DNA of 64,000 nucleotides. Source: Ovis canadensis. Lineage: Eukaryota > Chordata > Mammalia > Artiodactyla > Bovidae. Below the pieces are notes generated by a model. It was not told where the DNA came from, did no database searches, and saw nothing but the letters and a program-made list of their open reading frames with translations. The position numbers and the translations under genes were made by a program. The stretch is taken from positions 57,853,384 to 57,917,383 of the forward strand of contig NC_091250.1 of assembly GCF_042477335.2 (NCBI RefSeq), given 5' to 3'. Positions 44,062-55,179 of this stretch are shown piece after piece. Within the stretch, counting starts at the first letter, position 1, and each line of letters opens with the position of its first letter.

Positions 44062-45718
44062 GTTCAGTTCAGTTGCTCAGTCATGTCTGACTCCTTGTGA
44101 CCCATGAACGCCGGGCCTCCCTATCCATCATCAACTTCCGGAGTTTACCCAAATTCATATCAACTGAGTTGGTGATGCCATCCAACCATCTCATCCTCTG
44201 TCATCCCCTTCTCCTCCTGCCCTCAATCTTTCCCAGCATCGGGGTCTTTTCAAATGAGTCAGCTGTTCGCATCAGGTGGCCAAAGGATTAGAGTTTCAAC
44301 CGCAAAATCAGTCCTTCCAATGAACTCCCAGGACTGATCTCCTTTAGGATGGAGTGGTTGGATCTCCTTGCAGTCCAAGGGACTCTCAAGAGTCTTCCCC
44401 AACACCGCAGTTCAAAATCATCAATTCTTCAGTGCTCAGCTTTCTTCAGAGTCTGACTCTCACATCCATACATGACCACAGGAAAAACCATAGCCTGAAC
44501 TAGATGGACTTTTGTTGACAAAGTAATGTCTCTGCTTTTTAATATGCTGTCTAGGTTGGTCATAACTTTCCTTCCAAGGAGTAAGCGTCTTTTAATTTTA
44601 GTTGCGATCACTATCTGCAGTGATTTTGGAGCCCCAAAAATAAAGTCAGCCACCATTTCCACTGTTTCCCCATCTATTTGCCATGAAGTGATGGGACTGG
44701 ATGCCATGATCTTAGTTTTCTGAATGTTGAGCTTTAAGCCAACTTTTTCACTCTCCTCTTTCACTTTCATCAAGAGGCTCTTTAGTTCTTCTTCACTTTC
44801 TGCCATAAGGTTAGTGTCATCTGCATATCTGAGATTAATGATATCTCCCAGCAATCTTGATTTTAGTTTGTGCTTCATCCAGCCCAGCGTTTCTCATGAT
44901 GTACTCTGCATATAAGTTAAATAAGCAGGGTGGCAATATACAGCCTTGACATACTCCTTTTCCTATTTGGAACCAGTCTGTTGTTCCATGTCCAGTTCGA
45001 ACTGTTGCTTCCTGACCTGCATACAGGTTTCTCAAGAGGCAGGTCAGGTGGTCTGGTATTCCTGTCTCGAAGAATTTTCCACAGTTTATTGTGATCTACA
45101 CAGTCAAAGTCTTTGGCATAGTCAATAAAGCAGAAATAGATATTTTTTCTGGAACTCTCTTTTTCAATGATCCAGCAGATGTTGGCAATTTGATCTCTGG
45201 TTCCTCTCCCTTTTCTAAATCCAGCTTGAACATCTGGAAGTTCATGGTTCACATTGCTGAAGCCTGGCTTGGAGAATTTTGAGCATTACTTTACTAGCAT
45301 GTGAGATGAGTGCAATTGTGCGGTAGTTTGAGCATTCTTTGGCATTGCCTTTCTTTCGGATTGGAATGAAAACGGATGTTTTCCAGTCCTGTGACCACTG
45401 CCAAGTTTTCAAAATTTGCTGGCATATTGAGTGCAGCACTTTCACAGCAGCATCTTTCAGGATTTGAAATAGCTCCACTGGAATTCCATCACCTCCACTA
45501 GCTTTGTTCATAGTGATGCTTCCTAAGGCCCACTTGACTTCACATTCCAGGATGTCTGGCTCTAGGTGAGTGATCACACCATCGTGATTATCTGGGGCAT
45601 GAAGACCTTTTTTGTACAGTTCTGTGTATTCTTGCCATCTCTTCTTAATAGCTTCTGCTTCTGTTAGGTCCATACCATTTTTGTCCTTTATTGAGCCCAA
45701 CTTTGCATGAAATGTTCC
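44062..45718 (-). mobile_element. BovB LINE, 1.66 kb, largest copy in the window (antisense)
   Basis: Reverse BovB from cagttcagttgctcagtcat (3' terminus) to about tgcatgaaatgttccc. Candidate short TSD ctacaca at 44055-44061 and 45719-45725. It covers most of the reverse-transcriptase domain plus ORF2 C-terminus and 3' UTR. Confidence 0.95.
44429..45700 (-). pseudogene. BovB reverse-transcriptase remnant in four frame pieces
   Basis: Reading from 45700 downward: 45700-45242 holds the region before the active site (NKASGGDGIPVELFQILK, then RKKGNAKECSNYRTIALIS). 45252-44917 has GFRKGRGTRDQIANICWI and motif A (FIDYAKDFDCVDH). 45035-44835 has CQGCILPPCLFNLYAEYIM. 44878-44429 has the YADD motif (nt 44827-44816) and the C-terminal VVMYGCES. 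Adjacent pieces overlap in different frames, which shows at least three frameshifts. This is the most complete RT here but it is inactive. The endonuclease domain of intact BovB is absent. Confidence 0.93.
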
Positions 45719-45849
45719 CTACACATGGCTTATATAAATTTCTCTCTTAAAATCACTTCTTCATATCCAACACATGCACTTTACCTTTGTTTATATGATT
45801 GCCTCTGAACATTAGGCATCCCACTAGACCCCTTCCTTTCAATGACCAT

Positions 45850-46120
45850 CAGTCAGTGTCCACCTCAAATATTGCCTCTTACATAGATCTTCTCTTTTAC
45901 TTATCAGTTGATAGAGTGATCTCGCTTTTCCCCTCAGATTTCTTTGCTCACACTCCCAGCAGCATAAGTTTTGATCATTACCTTTGCTAGTATTCTCTTG
46001 CCTAATCTAACATAAGCATTTACACACACAGTATATTAAATTCACCTTTGTAACTCTTAAAGAATCTCATATAGTACCTTGCAATGATAGGACTTCAGTA
46101 AATAATTTGTGAATTGAACA
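45850..46120 (+). mobile_element. L2 LINE 3' end
   Basis: cagtgtccacctcaaatatt, tagagtgatctcgcttttcc, ctcttgcctaatctaacata, tagtaccttgcaatgatagg and cagtaaataatttgtgaatt follow the L2 3' terminal order. It begins about 130 bp after the BovB at 44062-45718. Confidence 0.72.
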
Positions 46121-46800
46121 TAGGCACCTCAAAGTATTGTTCACTCAAAGTACAGAGGTAGTATGACATAGGACACTGGGAAGGGAAGTTAAAATAAAAC
46201 TGAAGGTTAATTCCTCCATTTTCCATTAAAATGCCATTTAAACCATGCAAAGTGTCATGTTCAAGGTTCAAGGTGGGGTTTCATGTCTAAATTCAATCTC
46301 TCGTCCTGGTTCCACTCCAGGGTTCTACAACTAGATGAAAAGTAATTAGCTCTACCAATGACAAAAGTGAACATCGGAACGCTACCTGAGCCCAAATGTG
46401 ATTTAGTACTTTCCTGCTTCAAATAAAGAGGTGCCTGGCTAGTTTCAAGCTCAGATGCTCAAACTGAAAGCAAACCAAGCACCTGAGCTGGCCTAGCAGG
46501 AGAGGGAGGGAAGGACTGGGTAGAAAGATTAGGAATGCATATTTCAATAATACTGAAATATTTCTGTGTTTCAGAATATGGGGAGGAGGAGGAGGACAGA
46601 GCAGGAGAATGTGCATGACTGTTAAAGAAAGGAAACAGTGTTAATGTCCACTTCATGAACTAACCCTTAAGGCAATTCCAAGTGGGAAATTTTTCAGAGC
46701 TTACTGAGCATAGCACCATTACTGGAGGAAGTATATGATTTTAAAGACATTCATTTGGATGCATAACATATGATATGTTTGGATGAAAGACAGCATCATT
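46121..46800. other. Unannotated stretch
   Basis: No recognised repeat or gene. Overlapping minus-strand frames at 46419-46656 are Ser/Pro-rich low complexity. Confidence 0.45.
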
Positions 46801-46808
46801 ACTTTCGA

Positions 46809-46948
46809 CAGTGTTCTCCAAAGTATGCTCCCTGGACCGACAACATCAGCATCGCTGAACATGTAAATCAAACCTACTAAACTATAGACTGAATATTCTA
46901 ACAGAAATTCTAGGTGATTCTGATGCATGCTAAGGATGAAGACTACTG
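46809..46948 (+). mobile_element. MER5-type hAT-Charlie DNA transposon
   Basis: Starts cagtgttctccaaagtatgc and has ccgacaacatcagcatcgct and aggtgattctgatgcatgct, ending gaagactactg. Terminal inverted repeats are cagtg(g)ttctc and its diverged reverse. This matches the MER5A/B layout of a small non-autonomous element. Confidence 0.85.
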
Positions 46949-47795
46949 CTTTAGAGACACATGTTTTTCTGCTGGATATTCCTGGATTGTGCAGTTATCT
47001 CATCTATATCTAATGTGTTTCAGTAAAGCTGGTTTAAAATTAGGAAGTATCATGAATCCTTGTGCTAATCTCTTTTTTAAACATGCAAAGCATCCTTTTT
47101 AATGGGGAAAAAACATTAATTGCCATCCTATAGAAACTGCTGTGTATTGCCCAGGGAACCTCCTGTTTAGAAAAGTAAAATTCCTTAATAGAACAAGCAC
47201 ATTGTTTATGCAAGGACGAGCACAGGAACCATTTACTGGTGCACTGCTACATAAATTGTGTTTGTTTGCAATATTAATCAATTGGCAGCATTAAATAGTT
47301 CACTTTCCTGGGAACACTAGAGAAAACCACTTTATCAAAGAAAAAGTTAAGGACAGAAAAGTTGGAAAATTACATAAAGTACTCAACTGATGAAATTTCT
47401 AAATATTTTAACAAGGAAAGATGTATGAGTCAATATGATGCTAGAAAATCACAGGCATATTTTATTGAGCTACTTAATATTCAGAGCTTCTACCTAAATC
47501 TGGACTAATATTAAATTTCATAAATTAAATGGATTTGGACTGGTAAAATACTCAAACATCTCTCTCTTTATATGGTGACCTAGTTCATCTTTATTTTTTT
47601 ATCTTTCATTTTTAAGACATAACCCATCCCAACATCGATCACATATACACATACCTAGGGAATATGTATTAATAGTTTAAAAATAATGTCTTTTAGACTT
47701 CCATTAGAGTTTGTTAAGTATTGCTTACAGAAATAAATCATATTCTTATTGCATTTGTATATTTATTCAAAACTAATTTTATAATATATATCTGT
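46949..47795. other. Unannotated stretch
   Basis: No recognised repeat or gene. Confidence 0.45.
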
Positions 47796-47908
47796 GCTTA
47801 GTCGCTCAGTCGTGTCCAACCCTCTGCGACCCCATGAACTGTAGACCACCAGGCTCCTCTGTCCATAAGGATTCTCCCAACTGGAATGGGTTGCCATTCC
47901 CTTCGCAA
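47796..47908 (-). mobile_element. Truncated Bov SINE (antisense)
   Basis: gcttagtcgctcagtcgtgt ... gaatgggttgccattccctt: Bov-A body only, with a small internal deletion near 47880. Confidence 0.9.
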
Positions 47909-47974
47909 AATGTCTATCTACTCAACCCTATTTTGATGAAACATGACAATTAGAGAGACAGTATTTAAGGTAAT

Positions 47975-48115
47975 GAGAAGAATCGGGGTTTAATATTGAC
48001 TCTGACATTACTAGTCTTGTGACCTTAGTTTATGTAACCATTTTGAGTCTACGGTTCTTGTCTCTAAAATGAAAATTTTAAACATATAATATATATAGGA
48101 CTATTATGAATACAT
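47975..48115 (+). mobile_element. MIR SINE
   Basis: ggggtttaatattgactctg, ttactagtcttgtgacctta, taaccattttgagtctacgg and tctctaaaatgaaaatttta match the sense MIR core. Confidence 0.72.
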
Positions 48116-49115
48116 CATTTGGTTAATTGCTCTTTATGAGACCAATCATAATGTCACTCTTCTTCCCATATAAAACACAGCCTCAACAAATGCTTCGTGT
48201 GGGTTTCTTTTGGATCCCAGTGAAAGGAATGGACTTTGCATATGTATCCCTCTGGGTCAAGGGCAGAACCACCAGTGTAAGAACTGAGAGAAGCATGAGT
48301 ATGTCAACTGCATGAAACCCTAGAAAGTATAAGGAAATTGTATTTGCTGCCACAGGTCACAGCAGATACAATTTCATACATTTATCATGAAAACAAGTTT
48401 AATCAAATTTCTGAGATGGCTGGGAAGTGTCAACTGCCTTCTGGGTTACATACAAGGAATAAATTTCAGGCTCTGTCCTCTTGATTATTAATATCAAATA
48501 CTAGTTCCCTTACCCAAGTTTGCAACTGAGGTTTAGAACAACTGATTTAGAGCTACAGCACTCTCTCTCGTGTAAGCTCCAAACATATACTGAAGCCTGG
48601 GCCAAGGCTCTTATCAGGAGCACACCAAGTACTCCAGCTGTAGCAGCTGGTGATGAGGGAAGGATGGACATTCCCATGTCATGCAGACACTGTACAATGT
48701 TGAACCTAGTGACTCTAGTCAGTTCCAACACACCTCTCCTTTCAGTAATCAAATGCTTCCTGGCCCACCCAGAAGAAGTTCAGAAACCCACCCAGCACAG
48801 CCATATCCAGCACCTGTCATGTCAAAAGTAAATGAGCTCTGATGAAAGAAGGACATAGGTAGGTTTACAAGCTCAGAAAAGCAAAAAAGGAAAGGCAAAG
48901 ATATTTTAATCCTTTTTGAGTAGTCATCACTTTCACTTTAGAGAACATTGCCAGCAGTCCAGTTTAAGTACAAATTTTCCAAGAGAAAATTATTGGTCTT
49001 TTTCAGGCTGGGAACATCTGATATCCATATAAGAGCACGTTTGTCAGATGATGACTTCTGTACTTTTAAATATAAATAAAAATACATAAATATCTCTACA
49101 TTTAACTGTATAGAC
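48116..49115. other. Unannotated 1-kb stretch
   Basis: Two overlapping opposed frames at 48510-48831 have no recognisable product. No repeat consensus is seen. Confidence 0.5.
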
Positions 49116-49305
49116 GTGAAAGTGAAAGTTTCTCAGTCATGTAGGGCTCTTTGTATCCCCATGGACTATATGATCCATGGAATTCTCCAGGCCAGAATAC
49201 TGGAGTGGGTAGCCGTTCCCTTCTTCAGGGAATTTTACTGTCCCAGGGATCGAACCCAGGTCTCCTGCATCACAGGCAGATTCTTTACCAGCTGAGCCAC
49301 CAATG
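49116..49305 (-). mobile_element. Bov-tA SINE (antisense)
   Basis: tgaaagtgaaagtttctcag ... caccagctgagccaccaatg-type end, with cagggatcgaacccaggtct in the tRNA head. A deletion removes part of the Bov-A body near 49170. Confidence 0.93.
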
Positions 49306-49650
49306 CTCATTATTCCATTTTACTCCAAGGCACAGGTTTGAGACCGGAGCCAAGTACAATAGTAAATAAATTGAGCCAAAGTAGATGTGCTATAATGGCG
49401 AAATTGTTCAACAGATAAAACCTGTTAACTTTTTGCTCAGTTTTCTACTCGATGACTATTCAGACCTAAAGCAAATAAGCCACAAAACACATTTAGATTC
49501 CTCTTATACATTTTAACTCAATGATGGGCTTTAAACATTTATTGATTTAAAATAAAGGGATGATATGACTATGGGTAAATTGATAAAACCATTTCAGATC
49601 TTTCACTGAGAAACATGTTACTCATCAGCCGTTATAAGAATCAATAAACC
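49306..49650. other. Unannotated stretch
   Basis: No recognised repeat or gene. Confidence 0.4.
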
Positions 49651-50935
49651 ATCATGAGTATAGGCCTACAAAGATTTAAAACACAAATGAAATACAGAGG
49701 AAAACATTGACAACTAGATGACAAGGGGTTAATTATATCATTATTTAAAGAGTTCTTTAATATGAAAAAGGCTAATGACTCAGTAGCAAAATGGGCAAAG
49801 AACAATGAAAAAAAGCTCACAAAAATTGCAATAGTTTGTTAACAGACATAATAGAAATATAAGTGAAAGCCATAAGAAAGTACCATTTTTCTCTTATTGG
49901 CAAAGACCAAGAAGTGTCAAACCAGCACATGAGAAAATAAACCTTTTACTACATGGCTCAGGAGGGAATGCAAACTGTTAGGAAATTAGTCAATGTCATC
50001 TAAATTAATATGCACACCAACTTTGACCCAGCAACTCCATTTCTATTAATATAAATTTATTATATGTATATACACAAGTATGCACAAATACATTTAAAAT
50101 ATCCTTTCTATTAATAGTTACTTAAAATTAAAATGATCAACAAGAAATAACCTGAACATTCAACAGTTAGTAGACTGATTAGACCAATCATGACCTACAG
50201 TGCAACTGAATACTATGTAGAGATCAAGAAAAATGGTATGCTGAAGTGGAATGCTCTTAAAGTTAAATAAATATCAAAGTGATGTGTGTAATATACTAAT
50301 GCATGCATGCTTAGTCATGTCTGGCTCTTTGCGACCCCATGGACTGTAGTCTGCCAGGCTCCACTGTCCATGGAACTTTTCACGGAATTTTCCAAACAGG
50401 AATACTAATACTAAAATCCGTACTAAATTTTTATAACATTAGTTCAGAGCATCAATATGAAGACAAACTCACATCATATACCTCTGATATGGCACAGACA
50501 GATATGATATACTTGAAAAAATATATAAGTACAATCTAGTCATGAGAAACAGCAGATGAATTCAAACTGAAATACATTCTCTAAGACAACTGATTTATAT
50601 TCATCAAAAGCAATAACAGAAAAACTAAAAAACTACCCCCAGATTGAAGAAGATTAAGGAGATATAGCAACTAAAAGCAATATGAGATCTTGAATTGTAT
50701 CCTGATCCCTGTTAAAAAGACATTGAGGGCAGGGAATAGCTAAAATTTAAACATGTCATTTTATTAGTATTATTACTAACCAAATATTAATTTTTTAGTT
50801 ATAATTACATTTTTCTGAAAGTTGTTAACATAAGATAAAATTAGTAAGATATATGCACAAATGTTCTGTACTATATCTGAAACTTTTCAGTAAATCTAAA
50901 ATTATTTCAAAATAAAAACTTTAAAAAGTCCTCGC
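49650..50935 (+). mobile_element. Ancient L1-related element (HAL1 or L1M) with SINE inserted
   Basis: gcaaaatgggcaaagaacaa, ttctcttattggcaaagacc, tttgacccagcaactccatt, ctgaatactatgtagagatc, and the end aaaattatttcaaaataaaa + ctttaaaaag. The lack of a normal ORF2 stretch and this 3' end suit HAL1 (a half-L1), but old L1M is not excluded. Confidence 0.72.
50301..50401 (-). mobile_element. Truncated Bov SINE (antisense) with short TSD
   Basis: catgcttagtcatgtctggc ... tggaacttttcacggaattt, Bov-A body only. atactaat at 50293-50300 and 50402-50409. Confidence 0.88.
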
Positions 50936-51262
50936 ATGCATTATACCAATTTTTTTAAAACATAACTATTTCTGGTGACACAATAAACCATTGATAGTGT
51001 GCCCTCTGAAAGTAAATATGAGATCTGAAAGATCTGGGGAAAAACAAATACCTCCTTTTCCGTTGCTTATCTTTTCTTCCTTTTTTTTTAACCTTGTCAA
51101 TAAAGTGTTGAATATTTCTTTTCAGTAAAATGTAATTAGTCAAAAGTAAGGAAACAATGGTTAAGTGTATCAATATTACTTTTTAAATTTTCTTAAATTA
51201 TTAAAAATCAGTTTTAATAACATTTTAAGTTTGGTCATCAAAGATTATTGCAGTGTGCTTAT
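50936..51262. other. Unannotated stretch
   Basis: AT-rich; no recognised repeat or gene. Confidence 0.4.
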
Positions 51263-51271
51263 AAAAAATAT

Positions 51272-51449
51272 GCCTGCAATGCAGGAGACCCAGGTTTGAT
51301 CCCTGGGTCTGGAAGATCCCCTGAAGAATGAAATGGCAACCCACTTCAGTATTCTTGCCTGGAAAATCCCCATGGACAGAGGAGCCTTGTGGGTAACAGT
51401 CCATGGGGTCACAAACAGTTGGACACGACTGAGCAACTAACACTTTCAC
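51272..51449 (+). mobile_element. Bov-tA SINE, 5'-truncated, with TSD
   Basis: Starts within the tRNA head (gcctgcaatgcaggagaccc) and ends gagcaactaacactttcac. TSD aaaaaatat at 51263-51271 and 51450-51458. Confidence 0.94.
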
Positions 51450-51556
51450 AAAAAATATCCCACAAAAACATAAACTATTTCTTATGGGTATGTGTGGGTA
51501 TGGATAGAGATGTGTGTGAAAAAAGAATCTTACTCTGATAGAAGAACCTTAAAATG

Positions 51557-52283
51557 CTCTTTTCCGGTTATTGCAGTGTGAGGAACCATGAGCAGCAAAG
51601 TCTCCTGCAACACCCTCTATGAGGCATGGCAGGAAGTCAGCACAGGAATCAGCATAAACGCTGGAAGATTTTGGAGATGATGGATCAGCCAGAAGAACTA
51701 TGACCCTCAGAAGGACAAATGCTTCTCGGGCACCATCAGGCTTAAGTCCACTCCCCTCCCCAAGTTCTCTGTATGTGTCTTGGGATACCAGCAGCACTGT
51801 GATGAGGCCAAGGCTGTGGATATCCCCCACATGGACACTGAGGTGCTGAAGAAACTCAGTAAGAACAAGAAACTGGTCAAGAAGCTTGCCAAGAAATATG
51901 ATGCCTTTTTGGCTTCAGAGTCTCTGATCAAGCAGATCCCAAGAATCCTGGGCCCAGGCCTGAATAAGGCTGGCAATTTGCGTTCCTCGCTGACCCACAA
52001 TGAGAACATGGTGGCCAAAATTGATGAAGTGAAGTCCATGATCAAGTTCCAGATGAAGAAGGTGCTGTGTCTGGCAGTGGCTGTTGGCCACGTGAAGATG
52101 ACAGATGATGAGCTTGTGTACACCATCCACTTAGCTGTCAACTTCCTGATGTCATTGCTCAGAAAAACTGTCAGAAAGTCAGGGCCTTGTACATTAAGAG
52201 CACCATGGGCAAGCCCCACCATCTGTACTAAACATAGCTTAATAAACCATACTCAACTATACTCCAAAAAAAAAAAAAAAAAA
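51557..52283 (+). pseudogene. RPL10A: Processed pseudogene of ribosomal protein L10a
   Basis: Parent: the large ribosomal subunit protein uL1 (RPL10A, 217 residues). The copy is intronless. It starts at a pyrimidine-rich ctcttttccgg, as expected of a 5' TOP mRNA, has an ATG at 51588 and matches the protein through its length. A frame shift early on leads to a TGA at 51678-51680 after 30 codons. The main frame (from about 51690) then carries [50 protein letters not shown] and [17 protein letters not shown] one-base loss near 52160 (ctcagaaaaac) shifts the end out of frame. AATAAA is at 52241-52246, with a poly(A) tail at 52266-52285. TSD aaccttaaaatg lies at 51545-51556 and 52284-52295. Clear L1-mediated retrocopy; no protein expected. 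Confidence 0.97.
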
Positions 52284-52295
52284 AACCTTAAAATG

Positions 52296-53628
52296 ATACT
52301 GTTTAAAATTTTTAAATGTGAAGAAAAACATGAATTTTTGATATTATAATATTTTAAATAAAACTAAAAAGCAATTCTGTAAGATACAAGTTGGCAGTGT
52401 GGTGAGCTGTACCTATTCAAGCTGAAACTATTGTTATTTTGAGAAACTTTGATTCTAGTTCTCCGACTATGGGCATGAAATCAGGCCATGAGAACTCACC
52501 TCCTAGTAAGGATTTGACTCTATGGTACTTAAGGTCTCCACTTTTGAATTGTCTTCCTAATGTAGAATTTAATACAATCCCCTGTTATAAGTGTTTCTTG
52601 AACAAAAATATTAATATAATGATACTCTGCATTTTAAATATTTTCCTACTTTTTATCATCCAGTCCAGTTTCAATGGAGCCAATCTGTGCACTGAGATAT
52701 ATAAGTTTACACAGCAGAGAAAACCTTACAAAGACCATTTCTGTAATTGAAAAGTTTAGTAGTAGGCATAAAACAAAACAGAGAACTTCATTTCACTACA
52801 CTCTTCCTGTACTCATTAAAATGTTTAGGGCTGACTGAGACAGCTGAATACAATGGGAAATGCTAAGTGTTTTTGTCTTCTTGTCTTTATTAGCATATAT
52901 AATGCTTCAGTTTGCTGAAAATATAGTTAGTCTTCATTGCACAGTCTTTTCAAAAATATGTTATCATTACCTTTTCCAGTACTATTGGAATGAAAAAGAT
53001 GTTTCATCTACTTATTTATAGATTGTCCCAGTATTGTTCTCCAGCAATTTCTAAAGAATAAGTTTTGAAGAGGTGCTTTGAGGTGCTTTGTTTTTTTACA
53101 TAAGACAAAATCTGAGAGTGTTTCCATACTTGGATCATTTGTTGACTGGGGCTGAAATATTATTTAATAATAGAGAAACAAATGAAGATGAGGAGGAAAG
53201 GGCAAGACCAACTATGGATGCTCTAGTCAATTTTCCACAGCAGTCACTTGGAGAACATGCTTTGTTATCTAAAGAAATAAAATCTTTCTAGCTCTCTCCA
53301 TTGCATAAGGACATCTGAAGGCCTATTATAAGATTTTGCAATATGGGTGCTAGGAAACCAGAGTGAACAACATGGTTTGTTTAAATTAACAAATTTACAT
53401 TTCTTCCCAGTCACAAGTCATCTGCAAAAATCAATTTCACCTGAAGTTTTGCCCACGATTTCCTTTCTCTAGGCTTACCTTTTGTTGTGCTGTGTTTGAG
53501 CATGAAACATATAATTCTTTATTTTTGTGCATGCCATTTATAAACTGATCAGAAATGGATACTAAAGTGCTTCAAAACAGAAAAGTTCATTTGACATTCA
53601 GAAAATGTGTTCTTGCTAATACGCCCCT
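52296..53628. other. Unannotated 1.3-kb stretch
   Basis: No recognised repeat. Open frames 52439-52750 and 53088-53291 have no family signature. aggtgctttg is repeated twice in tandem near 53070-53089. Confidence 0.5.
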
Positions 53629-53853
53629 TGAAAGTGAAAGTAGTAAATGTGTTAGTTGCTCAGGTGTGTCCAACTCTTTGCAACCCCGTGAACTGTAGCC
53701 TGCCAGGCTTCTCTGTCCATGGAATTCTCCAGACAAGACTACTGGAGTGGGAATCCACTCCCTTCTCCAAGAGATCTTCCCCACCCAGGAATCGAACCCC
53801 AGTGTCCTTCATTGCAGGTGGATTCTTTACCATCTGAGCCACAGGAAGCCCCA
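53629..53853 (-). mobile_element. Bov-tA SINE (antisense)
   Basis: tgaaagtgaaagtagtaaat, tgcaaccccgtgaactgtag, ggaatcgaaccccagtgtcc, catctgagccacaggaagcc. Full length; TSD not clear. Confidence 0.94.
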
Positions 53854-54350
53854 ACATGCTCATTATGAATGTTAAAAAACAGCATTTATATTCACTCCCA
53901 AGATCCCTGGGGCCAAGGAAGTATTTGTACTTGCAACATATTCTAATCTAGTGATGCTATAATTTATGAGAAAAATAAGATATAACTTCATATTAGCTCT
54001 TGGTGAGTTTTTTTTTTTTCTGTGCATGTGTTTCTCCTGTTGGCTTCAAATACTTTAATGAAGCATCATTTTTGGGTTTCTGTTATGTACCTTCTTAGGA
54101 ATAAATTGTTATTTGGATGACTTCAGATTGTGTATTTCAGCCATAGACTGTCAATTACAGGTGAGAAGGAGGTATGGAACAATACGCTTCTTCTCTTCTA
54201 GGATCTTTTGTTTTCCCTTGAGCTTGAAGAGACCTTTTGTTTTTTGAGTCAAGAGCTCTGTCTGAAAATCCTCTCGATATGAATTCATTATATTCATGAA
54301 TTCAAAATGGCATCTAGATGATGATGACACTAGTATTTATATTTATATGA
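53854..54350. other. Unannotated stretch
   Basis: No recognised repeat or gene. gaattcatta and atgaattcaaa form a small palindromic AT patch near 54280-54306. Confidence 0.4.
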
Positions 54351-54712
54351 GTGCTGAAGAATTGATGCTTTTGAACTGTGGCGTTGGAGAAGACTCTTGA
54401 GAGCCCCTTGGATTGCAAGGAGATCTAACCAGTCCTACAGGAAATCAGTCCTGAATATTCATTGGAAGGACTGATGTTGAAGCTGAAACTCTAATACTTT
54501 GGCCACCTGATGCGAACTGACTCATTGGAAAAAACCCTGACGCTGGGCAAGATTGAAGGCAGGAGGAGAAGGGGATAACAGAGGATGAGATGATTGGATG
54601 GTATCACCAACTCGATGAGTTTGACCAAGCTTCAGTAGTTGGTGATGAACAGGGAAGCCTGGCAATCCATGGGCTCACAGAGAGTCGGACATGACTGAGT
54701 GACTGAACTGAG
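54351..54712 (+). mobile_element. BovB LINE 3' end
   Basis: gtgctgaagaattgatgctt ... gactgagtgactgaactgag. It ends directly against an older L1-type repeat beginning ttataacaaagcacc, so it probably inserted at that repeat's edge. Confidence 0.94.
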
Positions 54713-55045
54713 TTATAACAAAGCACCACAGGCTGGTTTGGTTAAATATAACAGAAATTTGTTTCTCACAGTCTGGTGGCTGGAAGTTGAGATCAGGGTG
54801 CCAGTATAGTTAAGTTTTGGTGTGGGCCAAAACTTGGTCTGGACTGCAGACTGCTATCTTGTGGTATCCTCCCATGGCAGAATGGATTGAGAGAGATCTC
54901 TGAGTTCCATTCATGACGGCTCTATCCTCATGACCTAATTACCTCCTAAAGGCCCCACCTCCTCATATCATCATATTTGGGATTAGGATTTCAACATATG
55001 AATTTTGGAGGGATACAAACATTCAGCCCATCACACATACATGAC
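54713..55045 (+). mobile_element. Ancient L1-type 3' UTR repeat
   Basis: aacagaaatttgtttctcac, gtggctggaagttgagatca, ctaattacctcctaaaggcc, gattaggatttcaacatatg and gaattttggagggatacaaa match a widespread mammalian consensus that I recall from old L1 3' ends. Related in type to 7757-8480. Confidence 0.72.
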
Positions 55046-55059
55046 ATCACTTGATCTGG

Positions 55060-55165
55060 GTTCTATGCTCCATGAGGGCAAAGGCTGCTTCATTGCTTTA
55101 TCTCCAGTGCAACACACCATGACTGCTCTATAGTTTGTGCAAATATTTGTGGAATATATGAGTTA
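55060..55165 (+). mobile_element. L2 LINE 3' terminus
   Basis: tatgctccatgagggcaaag, ctttatctccagtgcaacac and tgcaaatatttgtggaatat match the L2 end. Confidence 0.78.
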
Positions 55166-55179
55166 ATTTTCACAAGTCT

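Noticed and set aside
46801..46956. 8-bp TSD for the MER5-type element
   Set aside because: Flanks actttcga and ctttagag do not match well enough to call.
48520..48831. 103-codon frame overlapping an 80-codon antisense frame
   Set aside because: No recognisable product, and both strands open equally, which is typical of chance.
51707..52222. 171-codon minus-strand frame
   Set aside because: Antisense of the RPL10A pseudogene.
51780..52349. 189-codon open frame with strong similarity to ribosomal protein L10a
   Set aside because: It is the interior of a processed pseudogene: upstream stop at 51678, frame loss near 52160, poly(A) tail and TSD. It starts at a TTG mid-protein and runs through the poly(A) tail.
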